Source: Isoetes taiwanensis
Taxonomy: Eukaryota > Streptophyta > Lycopodiopsida > Isoetales > Isoetaceae
Direction: 5' to 3'
Length of the DNA stretch: 64,000 nt
NCBI GenBank assembly: GCA_021234155.1
Contig: JAJEKV010000065.1
Span: 2,839,396-2,903,395, forward strand
Position 1 is the first letter of the stretch. Each line of letters starts with the position of its first letter. The notes below the pieces were generated by a model. That model did not search any database, was not told where the DNA came from, and was given only the letters and a program-made list of their open reading frames with translations. Shown piece by piece: positions 32,396-42,994 of this stretch. The translations under genes were made by a program, and so were the position numbers.

Positions 32396-32639
32396 GATCT
32401 GATAGACTTGTTGGTCCCCATGGATGTTAAAGTTAAATTCAGTTCAATTCAATTTTGGGATCTTCATAATGCCTTTGCATTCTAGTTTTCTATAAGCATG
32501 AGGGGTAGAGGGACAATAGATGAGATATTGCATTTTTACACATGGCATGTAATGACAACATATATGAATACTTTATGGGGTGTCATATGGATGGGAGCAG
32601 TGCAATGATTGTATAATGATGCTTACAAAATTGGCTATA

Positions 32640-33070
32640 AAGAACCTTAAAATACCACACCCCTTTAGAGAACTATACATCCTTTAGAAAAAACCTCCTT
32701 AAAAACTACACTTACTTATAAACCGCACCTCTACACCTCCTTAGAAACATCACCACCTCAAAAGAAAAAACCACAGTTCCTTTAACAAAAAACATACCTC
32801 CTTAAAAAACCACACGTCCTAAAAAACAAAGACCACAGCTCTTAAAAAAAAACTACACTTACTTATAAACCACACCTCCAAAAACTACACCTCCTTAAAA
32901 ACACCACTACCTCAAAAGAAAAAACCACGTTCTTTTAACAAAAACATACCTCCTTAAAAACCACCGTCCTAAAAACAAAAACCACGACTCCTTAAAAAAT
33001 AACAGTGGACGTTCCTTGTCCACTTAAAAAACAACACCGTTAGTTAGTAAAACCACACCTCCACAGATCT
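32640..33070. repeat. A/C-rich degenerate tandem repeat
   Basis: Two adjacent copies of about 150 bp (about 32700-32845 and 32850-32995) share AACTACACTTACTTATAAAC, ACCTCAAAAGAAAAAACCAC and ACATACCTCCTTAAAAA. The internal motif CCTCCTTAAAAACCAC also recurs. Confidence 0.8.
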
Positions 33071-33181
33071 ACATGTAGGTTTTTTTGAAATCTCTGAATA
33101 AAGAACATGTGGACCTAAGAAAACTATACTTTTCAACAGTAAACCAAAACGCGGGGTGAGTGTGTCTACCAACTCGTTAAT

Positions 33182-33394
33182 TTATGCAGTCTTTTCCTCC
33201 ATCATAGAAGCTAGTGATTTCAGCACTGCTTCCGACCCTTGCACATTCCCCTCTAGCCTAAGAAGTTCATGCTCTGTGTTGGCAATGGCAATTTCTGTCT
33301 TGCTTTTCTCATTCATCAATGACTTCAAGTGTTCCATGACAGCCGTCAAATTGACAACAATAGGATCAACTCCACCACATTGAGATTTCCTTTT
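33182..33394 (-). CDS. Coiled-coil-like open frame
   Basis: Minus-strand frame ending at TAA 33182-33184, containing VNLTAVMEHLKSLMNEKSKT and ELLRLEGNVQGSEAVLKSLA, with heptad-like Leu/Ile spacing. It may be a last exon of the preceding gene or a fragment. No family recognised. Confidence 0.3.
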   Translation of the reverse strand, partial: KRKSQCGGVDPIVVNLTAVMEHLKSLMNEKSKTEIAIANTEHELLRLEGNVQGSEAVLKSLASMMEEKTA

Positions 33395-33431
33395 CTGCTA
33401 TACTGACATTTTCATAGAATCAAAAGCAAAC

Positions 33432-33866
33432 TAGGCCCAATCCACTTCAAAGTTTGCAGGGTTGGACTGACCTTTCAAAGTTCGTTGCCATGCAAATGCT
33501 CTGGCAAACCAAGTGCGAACTTCATGATTTGTGAGTTCTTGTTGGTAAACTCGCTTGATTAAACTAATTAATTCTTCTGCAAACTGAGGCTGGATCATGG
33601 AAACGTGAATTTTACCATTTTTAAGTGAAACTTTCCATACGCTAAGGAATTCTGCTTCTGTAATGTCTGATTTCTTCACATTCTTGGGATGCCTACCCTT
33701 AGAACACAACCCACGAAGCTCATCAAATTCTATCTTTGTTCTTGCTAATGGGATCTGCGAAGAGACATTAAGCAATTCCAGCTGTAATCTTAGTGATTGG
33801 CACTGAGGAAAAACCTAAAAAAACTAAGCAAAAAAAAAAATATACTTGATCTATTGCGTTCTCCAT
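33432..33866 (-). CDS. Possible two-exon gene, unknown function
   Basis: ATG at 33866 opens a 7-codon exon (MENAIDQ, to 33846). A 91-bp intron follows, starting GTATATTTTTTT and ending TTCGCAG, then an in-phase exon from 33754 to a stop at 33432 (IPLARTKIEFDELRGLCSKG, then ITEAEFLSVWKVSLKNGKIH and HEVRTWFARAFAWQRTLKGQ). The product is about 110 residues, mixed-charge, with no recognised domain. An in-phase alternative would splice on to a coiled-coil-like exon at 33394-33182 (LKSLMNEKSKTEIAIANTEH), but that second intron would be only about 51 bp. Upstream to 34090 is AT-rich with repeated GAGCGC(C/T)AAATTCAA. It directly adjoins the broken integrase of E5. Confidence 0.35.
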
Positions 33867-34099
33867 GGCGCCGGCATTAAAATGTTGGCGGTGATTTGCA
33901 CTGATAAAAGAATTACTGGATGGATCGAGCGCTAAATTCAACTGGATGAATCGAGCGCCAAATTCAATCGAATGAACCAAAATGAAAAAAAGTGACGTGA
34001 AAAGAAGGGCAGTCAAAATTGACGGGTGAGCGAAAAAATGTTTAAAAAAAAAGTGCTGAATAGGTGCTTTGATTTCGTAATTTTGCAAGGGTCTAGAAT

Positions 34100-34860
34100 T
34101 TTTTGACCCTGGTGGATCCATGGGCCCAATAAAATCCATTCCGCATTTGTTGAAGGGCAACGGCGTGGCAACTGGAGTTATGGGTAGAGCGTCATGGGCC
34201 GTGGGTCGTCCCACATGCTGACAGACATCACATGTGCGTGCATGAGCATGGGCGTCTTTGAAGAGCATGGGCCAGAAATAGCCAGCTAGAAGAATTTTGC
34301 ATGCCATGGTATCACCACTAAAATGTCCTCCACCAAGGCCCTCGTGGGCTTGGCGAACAATCTCTGGGACTTCATGAGGAAGAACACACCGACGCAAAGC
34401 CATATCCTTGCCACGCTTATAGAGGTGTCCCGCGACCATGGTGTAGTCACGGACTTCACGGAGGAATTGTTGACGGCAGGGGTCTTCTGATGGAAAGGCA
34501 CTAGAGAGAAGATATTGTTGATAGTCATGAAACCAATGGGGCGTGGTCGTGACCAAGAAGAGCTGAGCATCAGGAAAAGCATCAGAAACACCCGTGGATG
34601 GGTCATCCATGTGAACGTGTGAAAGATAATCAGGCACAACATGTGATTTACCAGCCTTATGAATGATTTCGAAGGGAGCAAACTCTTGATGAAGCAGTAC
34701 CCATCGGGCAATGCGGCCCGTGGGCGTAGTTTTGTTGATTAGATAGAGTAATGCTTGATGATCTACAAAGAACTTGATTTTGCTGGCCAACAAGTAATGA
34801 CGGAACCGTTCCACACAGAAGATGAGTCCAAGTGCCTCAAGTTCCATGGCAGAATAAATT
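34100..34860 (-). pseudogene. E5 RNase H end and integrase N-terminus
   Basis: One open frame on the minus strand. ELEALGLIFCVERFRHYL, KIKFFVDHQALLYLINK and ARWVLLHQEFAPFEIIHKAG form the Ty3 RNase H. The HHCC zinc-binding domain of integrase follows, with AHEGLGGGHFSGDTMACKIL and HARTCDVCQHVGRPT, and then FNKCGMDFIGPM, the start of the catalytic core with the first Asp. The core is lost beyond GPMDPPGSKNS at about 34090, where unrelated sequence is joined in frame. Confidence 0.92.
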
Positions 34861-36010
34861 TTCTCAGCAGGATTGAGTTTCCTGCTGTCATATCGAATAG
34901 GTTTGTCAGTAGAGAATCATATTCTTGAGAAAGAACAGCACCAATGGCAAAGGTAGAGACATCAACATGAACATGAAATGGTTTGTCCCATTGAGGTGGA
35001 ACAAGAATAGGAGCTTGAGTGAGCAGAACCTTTAATTTCTGAAACGCTGCATCCGCCTGGGGATTCCAAGCCCAAGAGGATTCATCACCCGTGAGTTTAT
35101 GAATGGGATCTGCAATGGTAGTGGGCCCTGGAATGAAGGTTGCATAATAGTTGACCTTGCCTAGGAATGAACGTGTTTTCATGTTTGAAGGGGCTTGAGC
35201 TTTGAGCATGCAACTGATTTTTGCAGGGTCCATGGTAGTACCATCTTTACTCACAATATGGCCAAGAAGGGCGCTTGAAGTGACACAAAAAGTGCACTTT
35301 TCAGGATTCAAACTGATACCTGATTCATCACATTTTTGAAAAACTAACTCCAATTTATCAAGATGATCATCCATGGAGCTGTAAGCAGAAAAATCGTCTT
35401 GGAAGACTTGCAGAAAAGCATTATCTTTCATGTAATCCTGAAAAAAAGAAAGCATAATGCGTTAAGAAGTAGAGGGAGAGTTGAATAAGCCAAAAGGCAT
35501 CACTTCGTAGGTACAAGTGCCCCATGGCGTGGTGAATGTAGTTTTCAATTGATCCTCAGCCTTGATAGAAATTTGATTGTACATCCATGAAGGAAAACAT
35601 CTCATTGCCTGCTACTTCTTCAAGAACTTGATCTTGGAAGGGTAGCGGAAAATGATCACGTTCCGTGGCCATATAGAGTTTTCAATAGTCCACGCAAATA
35701 CGAATTTTGCCATTATGCTTGAGAGCAATAACAATTGGGCGCACCCACTCTGAATGTTTGACCTCATAAATAAGCCCAACAGCCAAAAGTTTATCTATTT
35801 CTGTTTTGACACGGTCACGATAATTGGGGTTGAGCCAATACTGTCGTTGCTAGATTGGACGTGCATCTGGTTTGGTAGGAATAGTGAGTTCTCCCAATTC
35901 TTTCTTGATACCTCTCAAGTCTTTGTAACTCCACGCAAAGATGTGTTTGAATTTCTTGAAGAGGTGGAGAGCACGTGCTTTATAAGTGGTGGGGAGATTA
36001 GCAGCCAACT
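34763..36010 (-). pseudogene. E5 reverse transcriptase, broken
   Basis: 35455-34860 encodes FLQVFQDDFSAYSSMDDHLD (catalytic x-DD box), KCDESGISLNPEKCTFCV, LLGHIVSKDGTTMDPAKI and SFLGKVNYYATFIPGPTTIA, the thumb and connection of Ty3 RT. 36000-35460 holds the palm N-terminus (SEWVRPIVIALKHNGKIRIC, VLEEVAGNEMFSFMD) with stops and shifts. Confidence 0.9.
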
Positions 36011-36870
36011 AGATTGGTTGGTTGTATCCTAAATCAATGACTTCCACTTCCGAAGTTTGAATATGCGGAATGATCTCTGTGTCCATGATGGTGTGAGTAG
36101 GAGGTTGAAATACAACTGGCGGTTCAACACTCTGAGTAGAGAAAAATAGAGGGTGTTGAGAGGCGTCTATTAAAGGTTGCTTCATGACGGCAGCTACATC
36201 AGCGATGCCTTGAGGAGTATCATCATCAGGAAAGATGTCTACACGCTGAATACGATTGCAAGGCACAAGATAAGGATCCGGCAAGGTGGCCATAGCGTGG
36301 TCTTGATCAAGACTCATATCGCCCCAAGGATCAACATACTCAGGGTAGGAAGACAAGGGGAGACTAGCTGCAGGAGCTTGAACTTGATAGGTGTTTTGAA
36401 GCTCATCTGAATCACTATCAGATAGGGATGGTTCAGTGTGTTCGACAGAGATAAGTTGACCAGTTTCAAGATCCATCGTGGCATTCAATGTGCCGTCAGT
36501 GATGACGAGTTGATCAGTAGCCCAGTAGTAAATACTTTTTGTTTGTCGGAGAAAAGGGCATCCAACCAGCATCTCATAATCGCCCAGATCCTTCCCAGCT
36601 TTCCAAACTCCAAATTCCAATGGGAATTTGAGATCACCAATACTAATATATAGAAGAGAAGTGACGCCTTGAGGTCGCGTGATGTGGCCATTTGCAAGCT
36701 TAATGTCATAAGGGGCATGATAAAGTTGAGTGATCCCCAATTGTCTCCGAAGTTTGTCCGTGATGAGGTTGACCACACTTCAGCCATCAATCTGTACATG
36801 ATTGATTTGTTGATTTCCAACAGTAACGTGTACCTTAGGTGTAGAAGTGGCGACCGCACCCACTAGAACC
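36009..36870 (-). pseudogene. E5 protease region with nonsense at the active site
   Basis: Minus strand HVTVGNQQINHVQIDG, then a TGA (36780-36782), then SVVNLITDKLRRQLG. This is the DG-S-VNL type aspartic protease motif of some plant Ty3 elements, with a stop where a Gly or Cys codon would be. The rest continues open to 36009 (FPLEFGVWKAGKDLGDYEML, VGCPFLRQTKSIYYW) with an acidic linker before RT. Confidence 0.82.
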
Positions 36871-39777
36871 GTGGGTACTGGCAACTGTTCCTTGAGTGCA
36901 GGACACAGCTTGAGGATGGTAGCAAGACTGAGGGGAACATGAGCAAAGTGATCAGCAGGATCCAATGGGGCAGGTGTCTGAGGCATTGACTCAGAGACTT
37001 TCTTGAGGAGTTCGACTTCAGCAGCAATGTTCGGATATGCGTGAGGGGGTTTTTGTCGTCGAAGGCACTGCCTGACGCTGTTGAGCGCATGTGGTGGCAT
37101 GAATATTAGCAAGCGTGCATCCTTCAGCAGCTTGCATAAGCTTGAGAATACTCTGGCGTACTTTGGGCATAACATGAGGCATAAGCTTGTCGAGATCAGG
37201 GTCAAAATGGACGGTTTTATGTTCCTCATGAGGAATAGCGTCCACGGCAAAAGCAGGTTGCATGTCGTGAGGAATTATCGTCAAAGGGCGTGGGCCCTGG
37301 TTCTGGCGTAAGACGAGACTACCCAATTTGATTGTTGAACTGGAGGATTGAGAGCTTGATATATTTCTTCTTGAGCCTGTTGGTCAAGGGCTGCAGATGG
37401 AGTCGCTTGTGGGGGTCGCTGTTGTTGAGGTGGCCGAGGTGGTTTTTTCAAGACTGGTCGAGGGCCTTGTTTGCCATTGGCGACCCACAGTTGATAAGCA
37501 GTGAGGCGGACTGAGGCAGTTTGATTCGAGTCCAGGAGCTGAACCTGGACCTGAGGAAGTTGAGGGCATGCCATGGTGGTGTGTTCCCATTCTTGACAAT
37601 GGTAGTACTGAGCTTTGGAGGGATCAAAAGGAGTTCGGGAATTTTGACCCCTGGACTGTTGAGGTTGATGAGATTGCTGATATTGTTGTTGCTACGGATA
37701 TTGTTGAGATGTGGCTTGAACCTGAAAGATTATTTTTTGCCGAAAAGGTGTAGGATGAGCATGGGTACATTCTTCAGTGGAATGATTACACATGTTGCAG
37801 TGCTTGCAGTGAGGAGGACCGTTGGTCGAATTCCATTCGTTGGCCAGGTGGTCTTGATACTTCCAGATGTGACACCAAATTTGACTGCGTGGAGGCGGAG
37901 CAGACTGATGAGGTTGTACAGTAGTTTGAGGAACCATGACGGGGGCATGAAGGGAAGCTCCGTGAGGGGAACACCACGGGAAGACACGTTGACGGAATGA
38001 TCGACCAAGTCAATCGCCTGATCTAATGTCTTGGGGTGCAAATATTCGGTCATAAGACGAATAGCAGAAGGAAGACCTTGCAGAAACCAAACCAGGATTT
38101 GGCTCTGCGTGGGATATTCTTTAAGCTTGCTGGCCAGAATATGTAGACGATCAGCAAAATCTCGGGCAGACTCCGTGGGTTGTTGTTGGAGATCATTAGG
38201 CTGCTTAAGAAGCGTTGATCATCATCCGTGGTTCCATAATAAGAGAGAAATGCAGTCTTCATTTCTTGCCAATTCTGTTTCCAATGACTCTTGTTAGCCA
38301 TAAGCCACTGATGAGGAGCGCCACACAACATGGTGGAAAAAATATGGAACTTTAGTTGTCGCTGAGAGTGTCCATTCAGAATAGCCAGAGCTTCAAATTC
38401 TTCCATGTGAGCTTGAGCGCTTTGATCAAGGGGCTTCCCGTTGGCATTCCCAAAAATCGGATATGTGAGCTTAAGATTGTGAACAGTTGACGGAATCGGA
38501 ACTTGCATATAAAGTGGCGGAGCATAAACAGGAACATAGCTTTGAGGTGCAGCCATGGGCTGAGAACAAGGTAGTTGCGTGGGGAGCGTGAAACCAGGAG
38601 CATGGAATAAAATAACGGCTAAGGTTAGCCAAATGGCTATTTTGTAGCAGTTTTGCCAAGAAAAACGGCTAAAGTAAATGGAAAAAATGCCCAAAAAAAA
38701 GAAAATTTTAGCCCAATTTTTTTGCCGCCCAAGTGAGTTTTTAGGTTGAATAGCCAAACCTTTACCTCCAGACATATCCATCAGGACATCGATTAGCTAA
38801 ACCTAAGATAGAATGGGCTTGAAAAAATGGATAGATTAGCTCGAAATTCAACAAATGTATATACTAACTTTAAGAAATTTCAAATATGGTCTATATTTTT
38901 CTTTTTTTTTCCCACTTTCTTTCTTGTTTCAAGTACAAAGTTGAAGCATTAGAGGAAAAGGAACAATGTAGTCCCTTTATTTTTTATGGTTTTTGAACAT
39001 GTTCATGTATGTTTGTGTCTTAATTTATGTGTTTACAATAAATTCAATGTCTTTGCCAAAATGCTTGAATTTTTTTAATTTACTATAGCATGATGGCTAA
39101 TATTTGCCTTTCCATTTTGTGAAAGTTTAGCCAAAAGCAAGAAACTCTGATGGAGAAAAACCGTTTAGTTTAGCCAAGTGTTAGAAACTTCTAGCCCCAA
39201 TTTGAAGGTAGTTTAGCTAAACCTATTTTGGCTACACTAAAATATAGGAGTAGTAATTTATTCCATGACCAGGAGGTCCCGAGGGAGGGGCGTCACCGGG
39301 CAAGGTGCCGTGGGTGCCATCCTCGTTTAATTGGAGATCACCAATGTTGTAAACTTGCACAGAAGATTGAAAGGAGGGTGAAGATTGAAATTCTTGAACA
39401 TGAGGAGGATCAAAAGAGACATGTGGATATCCCATACCATGTGGAGGAGAAGATGACTGGGAAGGCAAGGGAGTGTGTCCGGAGAGAATGTGAATGTAAG
39501 TGCTGTCTGGTGTTTGAAAATAATGAGGAGTGGGATGCAGAGATTGAGGTTGGAAACAGTATTTGCAAGCAAGGGGAGACCCCGATCTGGAGCTAATACG
39601 AGGGGTAGGCGGTGCCGACTGAGCACGAGAGCGCACACGGCCTCCTTCAATGTAACGTGGTAGATATCATATTCGAAAGATGGAATTGCTACCACTATAA
39701 GTAGAATAAAGTTCAGCGCATACGGACTTCACGTTGGACGAGATTGCTTGACGTAGAGGTTTGGGGGTATATTCCAT
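36860..39777 (-). pseudogene. E5 gag, split by a hAT-type element
   Basis: Starts near ATG 39777 (MEYTPKPLRQAISSNVKSVC). A Pro/Ser-rich N-terminal part (39636-39268) continues, once the insertion is disregarded, in the same sense at 38592. The gag core follows (TVHNLKLTYPIFGNANGKP, HMEEFEALAILNGHSQRQLK, NWQEMKTAFLSYYGTTDDDQ), and then a CCHC zinc knuckle CKHCNMCNHSTEEC (about 37825-37780, all four ligands present). A Gln/Pro-rich linker leads to protease. Several frameshifts. Confidence 0.88.
38601..39267. mobile_element. Nonautonomous hAT-type DNA transposon
   Basis: 667-bp insertion inside E5 gag with an 8-bp perfect target duplication ACCAGGAG (38593-38600 and 39268-39275). Terminal inverted repeats: CATGGAATAAAATAAC on the left, and the right end reads CATGGAATAAATTAC in reverse complement. 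8-bp duplications and CA-starting ends fit hAT. No transposase is encoded; the body is AT-rich with repeated GGCTA/TAGCC motifs near both ends. Confidence 0.88.
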
Positions 39778-39959
39778 GTTAGGCTAGAGTGAGTGAAAGA
39801 ATGCGCACTTGAAGTTGAAGATGAACAATTTGCTATTCCATTGTCCCAAATGTTAGCTATGGTGTTATACTTATCCTTTCTATTGTGCCTATAAAACTAT
39901 TGATGGAATTGATGGAACCTCCTGTTCCCAGATCCAAAGGTAAATGCTCGGATCAGTTT
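39778..39959 (-). other. E5 gag 5' leader, no LTR seen
   Basis: Sequence upstream of E5 gag. No PBS or LTR terminus recognised before the palindromic element at 39960. Confidence 0.4.
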
Positions 39960-40104
39960 GTTAAGGCGGATAACGGCCTTCTCCCTCGTCTGTTATGCTA
40001 AACAAATTGAGGGCCATTTTGTGCATGGCCAAAATGTCGCCAAAATGGCCCTCAATTTTTTTTTGCATAACACACTCGGGTTAGGCCGTTATCCCTCTCT
40101 TAAC
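39960..40104. mobile_element. Palindromic MITE 1
   Basis: 145 bp in which the two halves are near-complete inverted repeats of about 62 bp: GTTAAG..GGATAACGGCCT, GTTATGC and AAATTGAGGGCCATTTTG on the left, all found inverted on the right, with a short AT/GC loop. No coding capacity. Flanking duplication not evident. Confidence 0.85.
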
Positions 40105-40441
40105 AGCACATGTAAATCGCCCTAATGAATTGCCCGTTAAAAATGGGCAAATTCGACCAACTCTTAACCCCCTAGCTTATCTTCAGGCTCCACACCTATC
40201 CTTCATCATCCTTCAAATCTCCCCATGTAACATCCCTCTTAAGTCTCTTATCATCCTACTTCTTATTATGGCATCCTCTTATTAGGTCAAACTTTGCATC
40301 TTAATTACGGTGTATTTCCACATACCTTATCCACTTTTATTATTTTGGACAATATTCCTTCAAGTGCTCATTGCTCTAGCATTAAAATATACTGATGGAA
40401 AAAGATGCAATGTTGCAAGCAATATTCATTTAGATATAGGT

Positions 40442-40526
40442 AATGTGCCAGGGCAGGCAATTTCGCCTGGTAAGGGCCTGGCGAGCCAAGGTCCGAGCCA
40501 GGCGAAATTGCCTGCCCTGGCACATT
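40442..40526. mobile_element. Palindromic MITE 2
   Basis: A perfect 29-bp inverted repeat (40442-40470 and 40498-40526), starting AATGTGCCAGGGCAGGCAAT, around a 27-nt loop. Similar ends occur in the neighbouring element. Confidence 0.88.
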
Positions 40527-40534
40527 CTCTAACG

Positions 40535-40683
40535 TAATGCTTTGGGGCAGAGGCTATTTAGCTTACTGGCGCGGAACGATTTCTTCAGAATCATTGCAAT
40601 TTATAGAGGCCAAGAGAGGAGGCCATTATCAGAGATAATCTGGGTCTATAATTAGGCGAAATAGCCTCTGCCCGAACATTACG
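40535..40683. mobile_element. Palindromic MITE 3
   Basis: Inverted repeats of about 30 bp (GTAATGCTTTGGGGCAGAGG followed by CTATTT; right end GTAATGTTCGGGCAGAGGCT in reverse complement), inner length about 90 bp. The right arm resembles the arms of MITE 2 (GGGCAG..., then ATTTCGCCT), so both belong to one family and lie 8 bp apart. Confidence 0.8.
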
Positions 40684-41068
40684 GAGGAGGCAACATGTAG
40701 CTCTAGGAATAAAAGACCCATTATCAAAAATTGGTTCCCAATAATTTCTGGAATGTCATTAATGGCCTGGACAATTTTCTTCCTTACCAAAGTGATTTTC
40801 ATGATGCATTATATAAGATGGTATGTCAATTGTCAGATTTGAATCTTTAATCTCAAAGATGTCATTTTCATCCATGCCATTTTAATCGGGGGTGATCTCT
40901 CTTGTATGTGACCCTGCTGGAAGCTGCATGCTGCATCTGGAGGGCTTGGTAGATCTACCACTGGATCCAGCAAATTTAAATGCCACCACTGGAACATCTA
41001 CTAGCTTAGGTACAGATTGTGGATTCTCCTGAATGAGACCTATTTATGCAAGGACGGAGGAGAAGTCT
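40684..41068. other. Sequence 3' of the PPR gene
   Basis: No coding remnants of E2 or DYW domains on the minus strand. It presumably includes the 3' UTR of the PPR gene. Confidence 0.45.
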
Positions 41069-42994
41069 TTATAAGGATTTAAACCCCTGTCTATTAGAAT
41101 TTTTGAGGAGAAAATCACCCTCCTCCATGGAAGACACAGCATAGATATGAGCAAGCAAAACGTATGGGACGTCATTCTCAGGATCCAGTTCAAATGCTTG
41201 AGTAGCAGCACGCCATCCACGGTCAATATCAAGATGTGTTCTACAAGCAGTAAGCAAGGTCATCCAAGTCAGTGCAGCCGGACAAAATGGCGCATGATGA
41301 ATCAAGTCTTCTGCCACATCTAATTGTGATGTGCGTCCAAGCAGATCAATCATACAGTTATAACTTTCATCTCTAGGCACAATGCCATGTTCTTCTACCA
41401 CAGACACAAGGTTGTGACAACCTTCATCTACAAGATCAGAATAGCTGCAAGCAGAAATAATGCTGACAAAGGTAACACTATCAGGCATAATACCCTGCTG
41501 GTGCATTTCTTTCAACAATCTAAGGGCCTTTCTGCCATGGCCATGCTGAGCATATATGGCCACTATTGAGGTCCAGGAAACAACATTACGCATAGTCATC
41601 CTGTCAAAAAGAATACTTGCATTTTCTATATCACCACATCTCCCATACATATCAATTAAAGAGTTGGTCAAAACTGTTTCTACTTCCAATCCTTCATCCA
41701 GAATCTGGGTATGCACCTGCTTGCCTTTAGTTGTGGCTGCTTCATTGGCGCATGCATCAAGAACAGTAAGAAAGGTCACCGGTCCTGGCTTCATACCTTC
41801 CCATCGCATTTGATTAAAGAGCTGAAGAGCCTCCTTTCCATGCCCATTCTGAGCGTATGCCATAAGCATAACATTCCATGAGATCTCATTCTGCTCAGGC
41901 ATTTGTTGGAAGATATCAAAAGCTTCTTTTAGCAAGCCATGCTGCGCATATGCTGCAATTATGGCTGTCCAAGAAACCACATTGTGTATGGGCATCCTGT
42001 AAAGTATCAATCTTGCCATGTCCAAACTTCCACATGTCCCATACATGTTCACGAGAGCAGTTCCAGTGACAACATCCAAGGAGGATTCATTCTTAACGAG
42101 AAGGGCATGCACCTGTTTGCCTACTGCTAGTGCAGCATGAGTGGCACATGCATCAAGAACACTTATACATGTAATGGTGTCTGGCAAAAAACCTTCTGCC
42201 TGCATTAGTTGGAAGTTATAAAGGGCATGCTTTCCCAACCCATGCTGTGCATATGCTGCAATAATAGAATTCCATGAAACTAAACTGCGCTCTGGCATCT
42301 GTTGAAATAGCTTCTCGGCTTCTTCTAACTTGCCATAATGTACATATCCGAAAACAATCGAATTCCATGTCACAACATTTTGCAAAGGGTTGGTATCAAA
42401 TACTGTTTTGGCAAATTGAAGAATGCCACATTTGGTATACATATTTAAAAGAGCATTACCTACGATAACATTTATTTTTAATCCAGTGCTAATAATGATG
42501 GCATGTATCACTTTCCCTAATGATGCTGCTGCTTGACAGGCACATGCGCCAAGAATACTCACAAATGTGATCTCATTAGGCATGATACCATCTTGCTGCA
42601 TTAAATTAAACATGTGAAAAGCCTCTATTCCACATCCATAGTGTACATATGCAGAAATCAATGTATTCCATGACACTACATTATGTGTGGGCATCCGTCT
42701 AAGAAGATCAGCAGCCTCTGTTAACATTCCAGACTTACCATATGCTCCAATAATGACATTCCAGGAGAATACATTTTGCTGGTTAAGCCTGTCAAATACG
42801 TTTGTTGCACTTTGCAAATCCCCACATTCACTGTACATTTTCAGAAGGAAACTGTCGACAGACCTTTCCTGATTGAACGTCTTTGTTACAACCAAAGCAT
42901 GGAAGCGCTTACCTTCTGAAAAAACACGAGCTTTGCCCAACTTCCGTAGAAGATCTGCAATCCTGATTGTCTCCAAGCCAGATCCAACCTCCAT
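41069..42994 (-). CDS. PLS-class PPR protein, E-type end, no DYW
   Basis: Intact 641-residue ORF. Pentatricopeptide repeat proteins bind organellar RNA one base per repeat; PLS types with E domains direct C-to-U editing in chloroplasts or mitochondria. About 16 repeats can be read in P-L-S order from about residue 45, for example VFSWNVIIGAYGKSG, VVSWNTLISAYVHYG, EITFVSILGACACQAA, VIVGNALLNMYTKCG, up to VVSWTSIVAIYAQHGHGRKA. Then L2 and S2 repeats (SVTFVSIISACS, DESYNCMIDLLGR) and an E motif (ALTWMTLLTACRTHLDIDRG, ELDPENDVPYVLLAHIYA). It stops about 20 residues later, without E2 or DYW deaminase. An in-frame TAA three codons upstream fixes the start, which leaves a very short leader before the first repeat and no obvious transit peptide. 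Surrounded by transposons but undamaged, which argues for selection. Confidence 0.93.
   Translation of the reverse strand: MEVGSGLETIRIADLLRKLGKARVFSEGKRFHALVVTKTFNQERSVDSFLLKMYSECGDLQSATNVFDRLNQQNVFSWNVIIGAYGKSGMLTEAADLLRRMPTHNVVSWNTLISAYVHYGCGIEAFHMFNLMQQDGIMPNEITFVSILGACACQAAASLGKVIHAIIISTGLKINVIVGNALLNMYTKCGILQFAKTVFDTNPLQNVVTWNSIVFGYVHYGKLEEAEKLFQQMPERSLVSWNSIIAAYAQHGLGKHALYNFQLMQAEGFLPDTITCISVLDACATHAALAVGKQVHALLVKNESSLDVVTGTALVNMYGTCGSLDMARLILYRMPIHNVVSWTAIIAAYAQHGLLKEAFDIFQQMPEQNEISWNVMLMAYAQNGHGKEALQLFNQMRWEGMKPGPVTFLTVLDACANEAATTKGKQVHTQILDEGLEVETVLTNSLIDMYGRCGDIENASILFDRMTMRNVVSWTSIVAIYAQHGHGRKALRLLKEMHQQGIMPDSVTFVSIISACSYSDLVDEGCHNLVSVVEEHGIVPRDESYNCMIDLLGRTSQLDVAEDLIHHAPFCPAALTWMTLLTACRTHLDIDRGWRAATQAFELDPENDVPYVLLAHIYAVSSMEEGDFLLKNSNRQGFKSL

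Larger units (their letters stand above)
34100..39777 (-). mobile_element. E5: Ty3-type element, truncated in integrase
   Basis: Minus-strand gag, protease, RT, RNase H and integrase N-terminus in Ty3 order. No LTR found on either side: the 5' side ends near a palindromic MITE at 40104, and the 3' side stops inside integrase near 34100. Several stops and frameshifts, and a hAT-type insertion in gag (38601-39267). Confidence 0.88.
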
